This document shows, in pieces, positions 53,129-61,040 of a DNA stretch of 64,000 nt. The notes beneath the pieces were generated by a model. It was given only the letters and a program-made list of their open reading frames with translations, ran no database searches and had not been told where the DNA came from. Numbering within the stretch: the first letter of the stretch is position 1; every line of letters begins with the position of its first letter. The DNA comes from Treponema sp. (GTDB lineage Bacteria; Spirochaetota; Spirochaetia; Treponematales; Treponemataceae): positions 124,001 through 188,000 of the forward strand of contig JAKSTP010000001.1 of NCBI GenBank assembly GCA_024402505.1, read 5' to 3'. A program made the position numbers and the translations under genes.

Positions 53129-54102
53129 TTTTTTTCCTCGCTATCTGAATCAAGGCCTTCAATATTACTTTCGCGTGAAAGATAGATTGGTCTGTGTTTT
53201 AGTTCAGTATAGATTCTGGCCATATATTCGCCAATCATTCCAAGAATAGTAATGATTACACCACCCAAAAAGAGTACTACCAGAAGAAGAGTTGTCATTC
53301 CGTTTCCCGTTGCCTTACCAAATGCAAGATAATCTACCAGAATCTTGATGATCCAGATAATGTCTGCAAGAACAATGAAAAGCCCCATCCAGATGATGCC
53401 TCGTAATGGAGAGGTACCGAAGGCAAGAAAACCATGATATGAATATTTTGCAAGTCCTTTAATATTCCACTTTGAACTACCGGCAACGCGTTCTACATTC
53501 TCATAACCGATCCACTTATTTTTGAATCCGACCCAGGCATAAATACCTTTTGTAAAACGGTCACGTTCCTGCAGCGAACATACAGCTTTAGCTACATCCC
53601 TCTTCATAAGGCGAAAATCAGTAGCATTTGGTGTAAGGTTTACACCTGTGAGCTTATTAAAAACCCCATAGAATTTTTTTGAAAGAAAACTTTTTACAGC
53701 ACCTTCACCCTTGCGGCTGGTTCTGCGGGCAGTAGCACAGTCATAACCTTCTTTTTCAACTGCTTCCAGCATCTGAGGAATAAGTGCTGGAGGATGCTGA
53801 AGATCGGAATCAAGAACCACAATATAGTCACCAATGCAGTTTGAAAGGCCTGCATACATGGCAGATTCTTTTCCAAAGTTTCTGGAAAGAGAAATGTAGC
53901 GAATACGTTTGTTTTCACCGTCCAGTTCTACTACATGCTTAATGGCATTCATGGTTCCGTCGCGGCTTCCGTCATCTACATAAGTGATGTAGAATTTATA
54001 ATCCGGCATGTCCTTTTCAAAAACACGCTTTACTTCTTCGTAAAATGGAAGCACACATTTTTCTTCATTAAAACAAGGTGTAATCAGTTCAATTGTTTTC
54101 AT
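53125..54102 (-). CDS. GtrB/ArnC-like polyprenyl-phosphate glycosyltransferase
   Basis: A 325-residue membrane enzyme: LITPCFNEEKCVLPF, YVDDGSRDGT (41-50), LSRNFGKESAMYAGL, VLDSDLQHPP and a C-terminal two-helix anchor (about 230-250 and 262-285). This family makes undecaprenyl-phosphate-glucose or similar lipid-linked sugars on the cytoplasmic side. A GT-C enzyme then uses them outside; the DUF6056-like protein at 39395 is a candidate. GGA is near the ATG. It is the first intact gene of the radical SAM operon. Confidence 0.88.
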   Translation of the reverse strand: MKTIELITPCFNEEKCVLPFYEEVKRVFEKDMPDYKFYITYVDDGSRDGTMNAIKHVVELDGENKRIRYISLSRNFGKESAMYAGLSNCIGDYIVVLDSDLQHPPALIPQMLEAVEKEGYDCATARRTSRKGEGAVKSFLSKKFYGVFNKLTGVNLTPNATDFRLMKRDVAKAVCSLQERDRFTKGIYAWVGFKNKWIGYENVERVAGSSKWNIKGLAKYSYHGFLAFGTSPLRGIIWMGLFIVLADIIWIIKILVDYLAFGKATGNGMTTLLLVVLFLGGVIITILGMIGEYMARIYTELKHRPIYLSRESNIEGLDSDSEEKK

Positions 54103-54105
54103 AAT

Positions 54106-54265
54106 TTATTCCGCTTCTTCCCTATTTACAGCCCTTACTTTTTTACCAAAGAAGGCGTCATAGGCCAGTGCCATTGGTGTTTCTGTCCAAAGTGGACTTG
54201 GACTTTTCTAACAAAAGCCAGTAAAGTGGTTTAAGTTTGTTGAAATAACCAATAATCTTATCTTT
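54106..54265 (-). pseudogene. Frameshifted 3' remnant of an unknown gene
   Basis: On the minus strand two frames joined by a single-base shift near 54200 read KDKIIGYFNKLKPLYWLLLE and then SPLWTETPMALAYDAFFG with a stop at 54106-54108, just upstream of the GtrB-like gene. No complete reading frame exists. The protein is not recognised. The segment lies in the 356-bp gap after wzt, and the rest of that gap (54266-54458) has no recognisable feature. Confidence 0.5.
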
Positions 54266-54458
54266 TTATATCTGCATTATAAATGCCTAGTTCTTCTGTC
54301 TGCAAGTCATTTTTCTTTTCTTACTTCAAAATAATCTTTTGGAATGGAAAAGAAGTACGTCGTATAAACGTTCATTATTGTAAAAATCTATTCATTGTGT
54401 CATTTTTTTTCTTTACATCTTCAAAACTGCAGTATAAATCTGGGCAGTAGACACCTTA

Positions 54459-55685
54459 TTAGTTTTTTATTATCGAATAATATTCCCCTTTATTTCTTGT
54501 AATCAAAAGATTCACTTTTCCTGGAAAATCTTCTGCACGCAAAATATAGTCTGTATTTTTTATAGAAGCACCAAAAGTTACTGTATATGCACCGGCATGA
54601 AAAGTTTTTGGTTCCAGTGTATATGTAAATGTATTAAGTCCCTGATTAAATTCACAGTAATCACCACGTAAATCAAAAACTAACTGACCATCTTTGTGAA
54701 TTGGAAGCCAGAAGTCTGTCATTGAATTTGGTTCCTGTACATCAACTGTAACTCTTACAACTACAGGCTCTTCCTCATCATAAGCACAGCCTTCCATGCA
54801 GTCACCTTTCTGATTAAGGAATTCAATTTTTACTGGAGTAAGATTTGGATGTTTGAAGCTGCCATCGGTTTCCCATCCTTTTGTTGTAAGTTCCTGCCCT
54901 TCTTCAATACCAAGATACCAGTTGATACTGTCCTGAATGTTATCATCCTGACGCACAAGAGTACCTTTTTCCATCACAATGCCCTTATTACAAAGGTTCT
55001 TTACAGCATTCATCTGGTGGCTAACAAATAAAACAGTCCTTCCCTGTCCTGTACTCAGTTCGTTCATCTTCCCAAGAGCTTTTTTCTGGAAAGCTGCATC
55101 ACCTACGGCAAGAACTTCATCGGCAATGAGGATTTCTGAATCAAGATGGGCTGCAACGGCAAAAGCCAGACGCACATACATACCACTTGAATAGCGTTTT
55201 ACAGGAGTATCTATATGTTTTTCGATTTCAGAAAAGGCGATAATCTCGTCAATTTTTCGGTCAACTTCCCGGCGTTTCATACCAAGAATTGCACCATTTA
55301 GGTAGATATTTTCGCGCCCGGTAAGTTCAGGATGAAATCCTGTTCCAACTTCAAGCAAACTTGCAATGCGGCCTTTGATTTTTACATCACCTTCTGTAGG
55401 TGCTGTAACACGGCTCAAAACTTTTAAGAGAGTAGATTTTCCGGCCCCGTTTTTTCCAATAATGCCAACACGGTCGCCCTGTTTGATTTCGAAATTCAAA
55501 TCTTTAAGGGCCCAGAATCCTTCTGCAGTAGGGTCATATTTTGAACCGATTTTTGCATTTGGATCTTCTTTTCCGGTTTTACGGGCCATCCAGGTCTGTA
55601 CATCTTTGAAAAAAGTACCGTTATTGATAACGCCAAGTTTGTAATATTTTGAAAGGCCTTCTGCCTTGATTGCAATATCGCTCAT
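54459..55685 (-). CDS. wzt: Polysaccharide ABC transporter ATP-binding protein Wzt
   Basis: A 408-residue protein. GKNGAGKS (77-84) is Walker A, RYSSGMYVRLAFA the signature, ILIADEVLAVGD Walker B and FVSHQMNAV the His switch. From residue 255 a C-terminal Wzt domain (KIEFLNQKG, AGAYTVTFGASI) that binds the glycan's terminal cap. The N-terminal extension before the ABC core is typical. Its permease partner wzm is at 56984 on the other strand, separated by a toxin-antitoxin pair and repeats. Confidence 0.92.
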   Translation of the reverse strand: MSDIAIKAEGLSKYYKLGVINNGTFFKDVQTWMARKTGKEDPNAKIGSKYDPTAEGFWALKDLNFEIKQGDRVGIIGKNGAGKSTLLKVLSRVTAPTEGDVKIKGRIASLLEVGTGFHPELTGRENIYLNGAILGMKRREVDRKIDEIIAFSEIEKHIDTPVKRYSSGMYVRLAFAVAAHLDSEILIADEVLAVGDAAFQKKALGKMNELSTGQGRTVLFVSHQMNAVKNLCNKGIVMEKGTLVRQDDNIQDSINWYLGIEEGQELTTKGWETDGSFKHPNLTPVKIEFLNQKGDCMEGCAYDEEEPVVVRVTVDVQEPNSMTDFWLPIHKDGQLVFDLRGDYCEFNQGLNTFTYTLEPKTFHAGAYTVTFGASIKNTDYILRAEDFPGKVNLLITRNKGEYYSIIKN

Positions 55686-55739
55686 AATACTTAGCTATTT
55701 TATATCATAAATGTGTAAGTTTCAAGAAAAGTGAGAAAG

Positions 55740-55830
55740 AGATCTCTCGACTACGCTCGAGATGACATTTGGTACTACGCTCACAATGTCACTTACAACA
55801 CTTGTCATGTCGACCGAAGTGGAGACATCT
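55740..55830. repeat. A and B repeats (minus orientation) between wzt and the toxin gene
   Basis: An A copy in reverse complement (55740-55767), then 35 bp with a partial A-like piece, then a B copy in reverse complement (55803-55830). On the minus strand the order is B then A, the opposite of the usual A then B. Confidence 0.85.
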
Positions 55831-55854
55831 TACTTGGCAGGAAATTATCTAGCT

Positions 55855-56292
55855 TCACTGATAACACGGATATGTTCTTAATGCTTCATTAATGCAATTT
55901 TTTATGTCTTTTCTAACTATTTTACTAATATTAGTAAGCTTATCCAAATAATCATGATAAATCAAATAAAGCCTTTCTTTATCAAGTTGCCCCACCTTTT
56001 CTGGTTTTAACTGAGCGAATGCTTCTTTACTTAAATAAGTAATAAGATCATCTTTAAAATAGATATGGCAATCACTTACAAAACCAAATTGTCCGGATTT
56101 AAAATCCATTACAGGTTTAGAATTTTCATGAGTTTGAGTTGTGGAAGTAGCGACATAAGTCTTTTGCTGAATATCAAAAACAGAACCTTCGCCTAAATAA
56201 AGAAAATACCGATTTTTAGATTCTTCTTCATCGGCTCTTCCTGAGAAAGTTTCTTGTATGTGATAAATAGCTCCAACTTCAAAGTTAGGCAT
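55855..56292 (-). CDS. Toxin of Panacea (PanAT) toxin-antitoxin pair, probable
   Basis: A 145-residue protein: VGAIYHIQETF, RYFLYLGEGS, VATSTTQTHE, FKSGQFGFVSDCHIYFKDD and a helical tail. Several short strands with a conserved TSTTQ fit an SH3-barrel PemK/MazF-like fold, a common PanT partner; identity is inferred mainly from its neighbour. It follows the antitoxin gene with an 8-bp overlap. No secretion signal. The A/B repeats lie just downstream. Confidence 0.6.
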   Translation of the reverse strand: MPNFEVGAIYHIQETFSGRADEEESKNRYFLYLGEGSVFDIQQKTYVATSTTQTHENSKPVMDFKSGQFGFVSDCHIYFKDDLITYLSKEAFAQLKPEKVGQLDKERLYLIYHDYLDKLTNISKIVRKDIKNCINEALRTYPCYQ

Positions 56293-56842
56293 TCATACTC
56301 TCTAAATAGTTGTAGTGCAAAAGATGTTTTTCAGGGAGAGTCATTTCACTTTCAGATTTAGAATCAAAATTTTCAAATTCATCTTTAAATAAGATTTCTG
56401 ACTCCAAGCCCCTACTTCTGGCAATAGCCCAAGCCCGAATTTCTTTATGCGAAATTTCACTGGCTTTTTTCTTATCCCAATTTTCTACTACTGCTCGGTC
56501 GATTATTGTATTTAAGCAATTTAATTCATCTTCAGATAAATAATCTGTATCAGCTGGTTTTATTGATTTAAAACAAGTCTTTTGAGTTACATCATCAAAT
56601 CTAACTACTTTTTCCTTATCTTCCCAATTATCATATAATTCTTTAGGAACGGGACCATTGTCATAAGCATAATATCTCAATTCGGTAGTAGGCACTCCAG
56701 TTTCTCTTACCATCTGAAAATCAAATAATGCCAGGATTTTAAACATAATAAGCTGTGGAATATATTCATGTTTTTTAAAGAAATATTCCTCACAAATATA
56801 AGCCAATGAATTTTCCAGGATTTCGTTATGATATGCTTTCAT
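56285..56842 (-). CDS. Panacea-domain (SocA-like, DUF4065) antitoxin
   Basis: A 185-residue helical protein: PQLIMFKILALFDFQMVRETG, LRYYAYDNGPVPKELYDN, YLSEDELNCLNTIIDRAV, ASEISHKEIRAWAIARS. The YDNGPVP block and the sequence Ser-His before an AW are diagnostic for the Panacea domain (SocA, GepA), the antidote in PanAT systems, which pair it with many toxin folds. Antitoxin-first order with an overlap fits. No Shine-Dalgarno is clear. It lies inside a divergent wzm/wzt pair, an unusual place. Confidence 0.83.
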   Translation of the reverse strand: MKAYHNEILENSLAYICEEYFFKKHEYIPQLIMFKILALFDFQMVRETGVPTTELRYYAYDNGPVPKELYDNWEDKEKVVRFDDVTQKTCFKSIKPADTDYLSEDELNCLNTIIDRAVVENWDKKKASEISHKEIRAWAIARSRGLESEILFKDEFENFDSKSESEMTLPEKHLLHYNYLESMNA

Positions 56843-56948
56843 GTGTAATAAAAAAAATAATACTTACGATATGGACGAATCCAATTCTATAAATCAATAT
56901 CTTTTTAATATTACTATAATATATCACTTTTTTCAATAAAAATCTTAG

Positions 56949-56977
56949 GTGACACTTTTCTAGTTTTCTTCTATAAT
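56949..56977 (+). promoter_or_regulatory. Predicted leaderless promoter of wzm
   Basis: GTGACA (56949-56954), a 17-bp spacer, perfect TATAAT (56972-56977), then 6 nt and ATG at 56984. No Shine-Dalgarno. Confidence 0.6.
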
Positions 56978-56983
56978 ATCCCC

Positions 56984-57847
56984 ATGACCGAAAATACTGC
57001 TGTTGAAAAAGAAAATTGGGATCTTATCCTCCATTCGAAACACAAGCTTCTTGATCTAAAGCTTCGTGAAGTTATTCGTTACCGAGACCTTGTACTGCTT
57101 TTTGTAAAACGTGACTTTGCCGTTCAGTACAAGCAGACAATTCTTGGACCATTATGGTACGTGGTGCAGCCAATCATTTCTACCATTATGTACGCCTTTG
57201 TGTTCGGAAACCTGGCTCAGATTGGTACAGACGGCATTCCATATCTTCTTTTTTACTACGGCGGAACCATGCTGTGGACTTATTTTACAGGCAGTTTGAA
57301 CTCGTGTTCATCGGTATTTATTAATAATGCCGGCATGTTTGGAAAAGTTTATTTTCCTCGCCTTACAGTGCCTATTTCTACAACTATCGGTCATATCATC
57401 AAGCTTGGCATTCAGTTTGCCCTTCTTATGTGTTTCTACGCTTACTACCTGATCGTTGGTGCTCCGGTTCACGCCACCTGGTACGTGCTTCTCTTCCCGC
57501 TCATTATTCTGTGGATTGGATTTTTGGGATGCGGCATTGGTCTTGTAGTTTCAGCTCTTGCAACAAAATATAAAGATTTAAAGATTGTAATGGATTACGG
57601 GATCAGCCTTTGTATGTACATTACACCTGTTGTTTATCCTTTAAGCCAGGCCCCGGAAAGCCTTAAATGGATTTTCTACATCAACCCTATGAGCGCTCCT
57701 GTAGAACTTTTCCGCATCGGCTTCTACGGTGCAGGCCACGTCCCTCTGGAAATGGTGATTTCAAGTTTGGCCATCACAGCAGTAGTATTCTTAGGCGGCC
57801 TTATCCTGTTCAACAGAAATGAAAGAACTTTCGTTGATACTATTTAG
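56984..57847 (+). CDS. wzm: Polysaccharide ABC transporter permease Wzm
   Basis: A 287-residue ABC-2-type permease with six hydrophobic helices. The N-terminal amphipathic part (LKLREVIRYRDLVLLFVKRDFAVQYKQTILGPLWYVVQP) is the conserved Wzm/TagG interface and ITPVVYPLSQAPESLKW the last periplasmic region. It exports a finished lipid-linked polymer together with Wzt. Usually wzm and wzt are adjacent and co-directional, which is not the case here. It is transcribed from a strong leaderless-type promoter. Confidence 0.92.
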   Translation: MTENTAVEKENWDLILHSKHKLLDLKLREVIRYRDLVLLFVKRDFAVQYKQTILGPLWYVVQPIISTIMYAFVFGNLAQIGTDGIPYLLFYYGGTMLWTYFTGSLNSCSSVFINNAGMFGKVYFPRLTVPISTTIGHIIKLGIQFALLMCFYAYYLIVGAPVHATWYVLLFPLIILWIGFLGCGIGLVVSALATKYKDLKIVMDYGISLCMYITPVVYPLSQAPESLKWIFYINPMSAPVELFRIGFYGAGHVPLEMVISSLAITAVVFLGGLILFNRNERTFVDTI

Positions 57848-57851
57848 TCCT

Positions 57852-58012
57852 TGTCATGTCGACCGGAGTGGAGACATCTTCTTGAAAAAGATCTCTCGAC
57901 TACGCTCGAGATGACAGTGTACTTCACACCCGATGACAATCCGCCCCCGTCATGCTGAACTTGTTTCAGCATCTGATAAAAAACAGAGATCCTGAATCAA
58001 GTTCAGGATGAC
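57852..58012. repeat. A-B unit plus GCTGAAC/GTTCAG palindrome pair
   Basis: B (57852-57879) and A (57889-57916), both in reverse complement, make a standard A-B unit on the minus strand with a 9-bp loop. A separate inverted pair, GTCATGCTGAAC... (57949-57974) and its mate ending GTTCAGGATGAC (57987-58012), follows. The gap 57848-58030 has no gene. Confidence 0.88.
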
Positions 58013-58030
58013 TTAATAAAAAAAATATTT

Positions 58031-60775
58031 ATGAACCTTTTATACAGCATCATTATTCTACCAATAGAAGAAATAATTGAATTTGTTTTCTGTTTTGTAA
58101 ACTATAAGTTTTATGCCTTTGGCACTGCCGGTGCTATTGTTGCAGTAAGTCTTGCTGTAAACTTTCTGGCACTTCCTCTTTACAATATGGCAGATGCACT
58201 TCAGCTAAAAGAACGCCAGCTGCAGCTGAAAATGGCCCCGTGGATTAAGCACATTAAAGCCACTTTCAAAGGCGACGAACAGTTCATGATGCTGAATACC
58301 TGGTACCGCCAGAACGGCTACCATCCTTTGTATGCACTCCGCTCTGCCCTTTCCATCCTCATTGAGATTCCTTTCTTCATTGCTGCCTATCACTTTTTAA
58401 GTAACTGCAGTCTTCTTGATGGTGAATCCATCTTTTTCCTTCATGACCTTGGAAGCCCTGATGCACTTTTTAAAATTGGAAGTTTTTCTGTAAATGTTCT
58501 TCCAATCCTCATGACCGGCATCAACATTGTTTCAAGTGCCATTTACACAAAAGGTGCTCCTCTCCGTGAAAAGCTTCAGGTTTATGTCCTGGCTCTAGTA
58601 TTCCTTGTATTGCTTTACAACAGTCCAAGCGGTCTTGTTTTCTATTGGATTTTGAACAACACCTTCAGCCTTGCAAAAAACATTGTTCTTAAAATGAAGC
58701 ACCCGGGCCGTGTGGTTTACGCCTGTTTTGCAGCCATGCTCATTACCGCAAACCTCTATCTGGCCTTCAAAATCCACAACGTTATATACTATAAAAAACT
58801 GGTAGTATATATCGGAAGTGCCGTTGTACTAGCAGCACCGCTTATTGTAAGAAAAATCAGTGTCATCTCGAGCAAGCACAATGTCATCTCGAGCGAAGTC
58901 GAGAGATCTTCTTCAAAGAAGGATGTCTCCACTACGGTCGACATGACAGGCACCGGCGCTTTTTCCCTTCTTTTTTTCTCATGTCTTTCGCTTTGTCTTC
59001 TTTGCGGACTTCTGCTTCCTTCAAACGTTATTTCTACATCTACTGCAGAGTTCTCTTTTATGGGCGAAACCGAAAATCCACTTTCCTACGTGTGGTCATC
59101 GCTGCTTTTCTTTGCAGGGCTTTTCGTCTTCTGGCCCCTTGCAGTGTACAAACTCTTTGGAAAAAACGTAAAAACTTACATGCCGCCGCTCTTCTTTATT
59201 CTGTCGGCAGTCTGCCTTGGAAATGCATTTATTTTCCGGCACAACTACGGACTCATCTCTACACTTTTTGCACTGGACAATGTAATCAACCTTAAAAAGA
59301 ACACCCCTTTCCTTATTTTCGGACCTGTTCTTTTCCTCATTCTGATCACTTTTCTGGTATACATTCTGTATCGTTTCAAAAATGAAAAATTTCTTTCCCT
59401 CGTAATGGTTATTCTTTGTGTTGCAGAACTTTCCTTTGGAATAATGCGCACAGTTTCCATCAATAAAGATTTTGCAAAGATTAAAGAAACCCGAAATACC
59501 GATATACAGGAAACCTCAAGTCAGACCCGCTTTACTCTGAGCCGCAATCAGCAGAATGTAATTGTATTCTTCCTGGACCGTGCTATTTCATCCTATTTTC
59601 CACAGATTATGGATCAGTTTCCGGAACTCAATGAAAGTTTCTCTGGATTTACCTGGTATCCAAACTGCCTTTCATTTTCGGCCCAGACAAACTCTGCTTT
59701 TCCACCTTTGGCCGGGGGTTACGAATACACACCACTTGAAATGAACAGAAGAGATTCAGAACTTCTTCGGGTAAAACACAATGAAGCAACCCTTGTAATG
59801 CCAAAACTTTTCAGCAACGCAGGTTGGAGTACCACACTTTATGAACTTCCTTACATCAATTACGATCAGGGAAATTCAAAAGAATATGATTTTACAGAAG
59901 TGAAAAAACTTTCTCAGTCAAATGTAATGCGCTACAAACTGGAACATCAGGAAGATGTAGGCCTGAGTAACCCGGATGTATATACAAGAAAAACCTGCCG
60001 TTATTTTTCTATAATGCAGCTTTTATATCCACCTGTTCGTAACATTCTTACAGACGGCACCGACTATTACTACGACAGACCAAAGAACGTGCTTCCACCA
60101 TTATTTCTTGAAGCCTTTGCAGACCTTTACTACATGGACCAGTCCTTTGCTTATGATTCCACCGTACCTACATTCAATTTCATCTGCAATAATACTACCC
60201 ATGAATACACTGTACTTCGAGACGATTACATGCCTGCTGTTCTTGACGGCACAACAAACATTGCAGCCCCTGGTTGCAAAACTGATCCTTCTACACCAAC
60301 CGAAGCATGGCACGCCAACGTATCTGCCTATCTGCAGCTTTCCAAAACCCTTGATATGCTGAAAAAAGAAGGACTTTGGGACAACACCCGCATTATTATA
60401 GTTGCTGACCATGGACGTGGCATTCCCCTCAAAACTTTTGAAACCTTCAACATGGATATGCCAAATGCACTGAACCCGCTTTTCCTGGTAAAAGACTTTG
60501 GTGAAACAGGGCCTTACAAAACCGACAATACTTTTATTACAAACGCAGACACCCTTGTATACACCACAAAGAATCTCGGACTTTCCGAAAACAACCCATA
60601 CACAGGAAAGAAACTCAAATCACATAAAGATTTTGATTCTTTCAAAGTTCATGACATGAATGTATGGCGCATTGATCCCCTTTTAAACAGCACTCAGTTC
60701 CCTATGGATGGAACCAAAACTTTCTCAGTAAAAGAGAACCTCTTCACCCCAAGCAACTGGACCCAACTGGAATAA
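58031..60775 (+). CDS. YidC/Oxa1-like insertase domain fused to LTA-synthase/sulfatase-fold domain
   Basis: A 914-residue fusion. Residues 1-235 match YidC/Oxa1: a first helix, the cytoplasmic hairpin with KERQLQLKMAPWIKHIKATFKGDEQ, IEIPFFIAAYHFL and SPSGLVFYWILNNTFSLAK. Then about seven more helices (residues 240-470). Residues from about 510 are an alkaline phosphatase/LTA-synthase fold: VIVFFLDRA, SFSAQTNSAFPP (likely nucleophile Thr), IIIVADHGRGIP (metal Asp-His). So an insertase-like membrane module leads to an extracytoplasmic phosphoglycerol- or phosphoethanolamine-type transferase. The linker at about 277-306 is translated from A/B repeats (58861-58948). No good Shine-Dalgarno is visible. 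Confidence 0.82.
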   Translation: MNLLYSIIILPIEEIIEFVFCFVNYKFYAFGTAGAIVAVSLAVNFLALPLYNMADALQLKERQLQLKMAPWIKHIKATFKGDEQFMMLNTWYRQNGYHPLYALRSALSILIEIPFFIAAYHFLSNCSLLDGESIFFLHDLGSPDALFKIGSFSVNVLPILMTGINIVSSAIYTKGAPLREKLQVYVLALVFLVLLYNSPSGLVFYWILNNTFSLAKNIVLKMKHPGRVVYACFAAMLITANLYLAFKIHNVIYYKKLVVYIGSAVVLAAPLIVRKISVISSKHNVISSEVERSSSKKDVSTTVDMTGTGAFSLLFFSCLSLCLLCGLLLPSNVISTSTAEFSFMGETENPLSYVWSSLLFFAGLFVFWPLAVYKLFGKNVKTYMPPLFFILSAVCLGNAFIFRHNYGLISTLFALDNVINLKKNTPFLIFGPVLFLILITFLVYILYRFKNEKFLSLVMVILCVAELSFGIMRTVSINKDFAKIKETRNTDIQETSSQTRFTLSRNQQNVIVFFLDRAISSYFPQIMDQFPELNESFSGFTWYPNCLSFSAQTNSAFPPLAGGYEYTPLEMNRRDSELLRVKHNEATLVMPKLFSNAGWSTTLYELPYINYDQGNSKEYDFTEVKKLSQSNVMRYKLEHQEDVGLSNPDVYTRKTCRYFSIMQLLYPPVRNILTDGTDYYYDRPKNVLPPLFLEAFADLYYMDQSFAYDSTVPTFNFICNNTTHEYTVLRDDYMPAVLDGTTNIAAPGCKTDPSTPTEAWHANVSAYLQLSKTLDMLKKEGLWDNTRIIIVADHGRGIPLKTFETFNMDMPNALNPLFLVKDFGETGPYKTDNTFITNADTLVYTTKNLGLSENNPYTGKKLKSHKDFDSFKVHDMNVWRIDPLLNSTQFPMDGTKTFSVKENLFTPSNWTQLE
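58861..58948. repeat. A'-A-B repeat unit inside the YidC-sulfatase coding region
   Basis: Truncated A (58861-58873), full A (58882-58909), an 11-bp loop and B (58921-58948). The frame is open through all of it, giving residues such as ISSEVERSS and VSTTVDMTG between two membrane segments. Confidence 0.9.
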
Positions 60776-60785
60776 CCCGCCCCCC

Positions 60786-60941
60786 GTGATGCTGAACTTG
60801 ATTCAGCATCACATAAATAAAAAGACCCTGAATCAAGTTCAGGGTGACAACTACCTATCACCCCCATGTCATTTCGACCAAGCGTAGCGCGTGGAGAAAT
60901 CCTCTAGGTAAAAAGATTTCTCGACTACCCTCGAGATGACA
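60786..60941. repeat. GCTGAAC palindrome pair and hybrid A-type unit
   Basis: GTGATGCTGAAC... with its inverted mate ending TTCAGGGTGAC (60786-60848), then a TGTCATTTCGACC unit (60867-60902) and an A copy in reverse complement (60914-60941). Text after the A copy, AGTGTACTTCACACC, repeats that after the A copy at 57916. The gap 60776-61040 has no gene. Confidence 0.85.
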
Positions 60942-61006
60942 GTGTACTTCACACCGGATAACATAACCCTCTACAAATTTTGTATATTCCTTTCTTTTTA
61001 AAAATT

Positions 61007-61015
61007 TGTTATAAT
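61007..61015 (+). promoter_or_regulatory. Extended -10 promoter of the LicC-like operon
   Basis: TGTTATAAT is a perfect extended -10 (TGnTATAAT). The -35 is weak. The leader of about 19 nt contains AAAGG, 7 nt before the ATG at 61041. Confidence 0.5.
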
Positions 61016-61040
61016 AGTAGAAATCTACAAAGGTTTTTAT

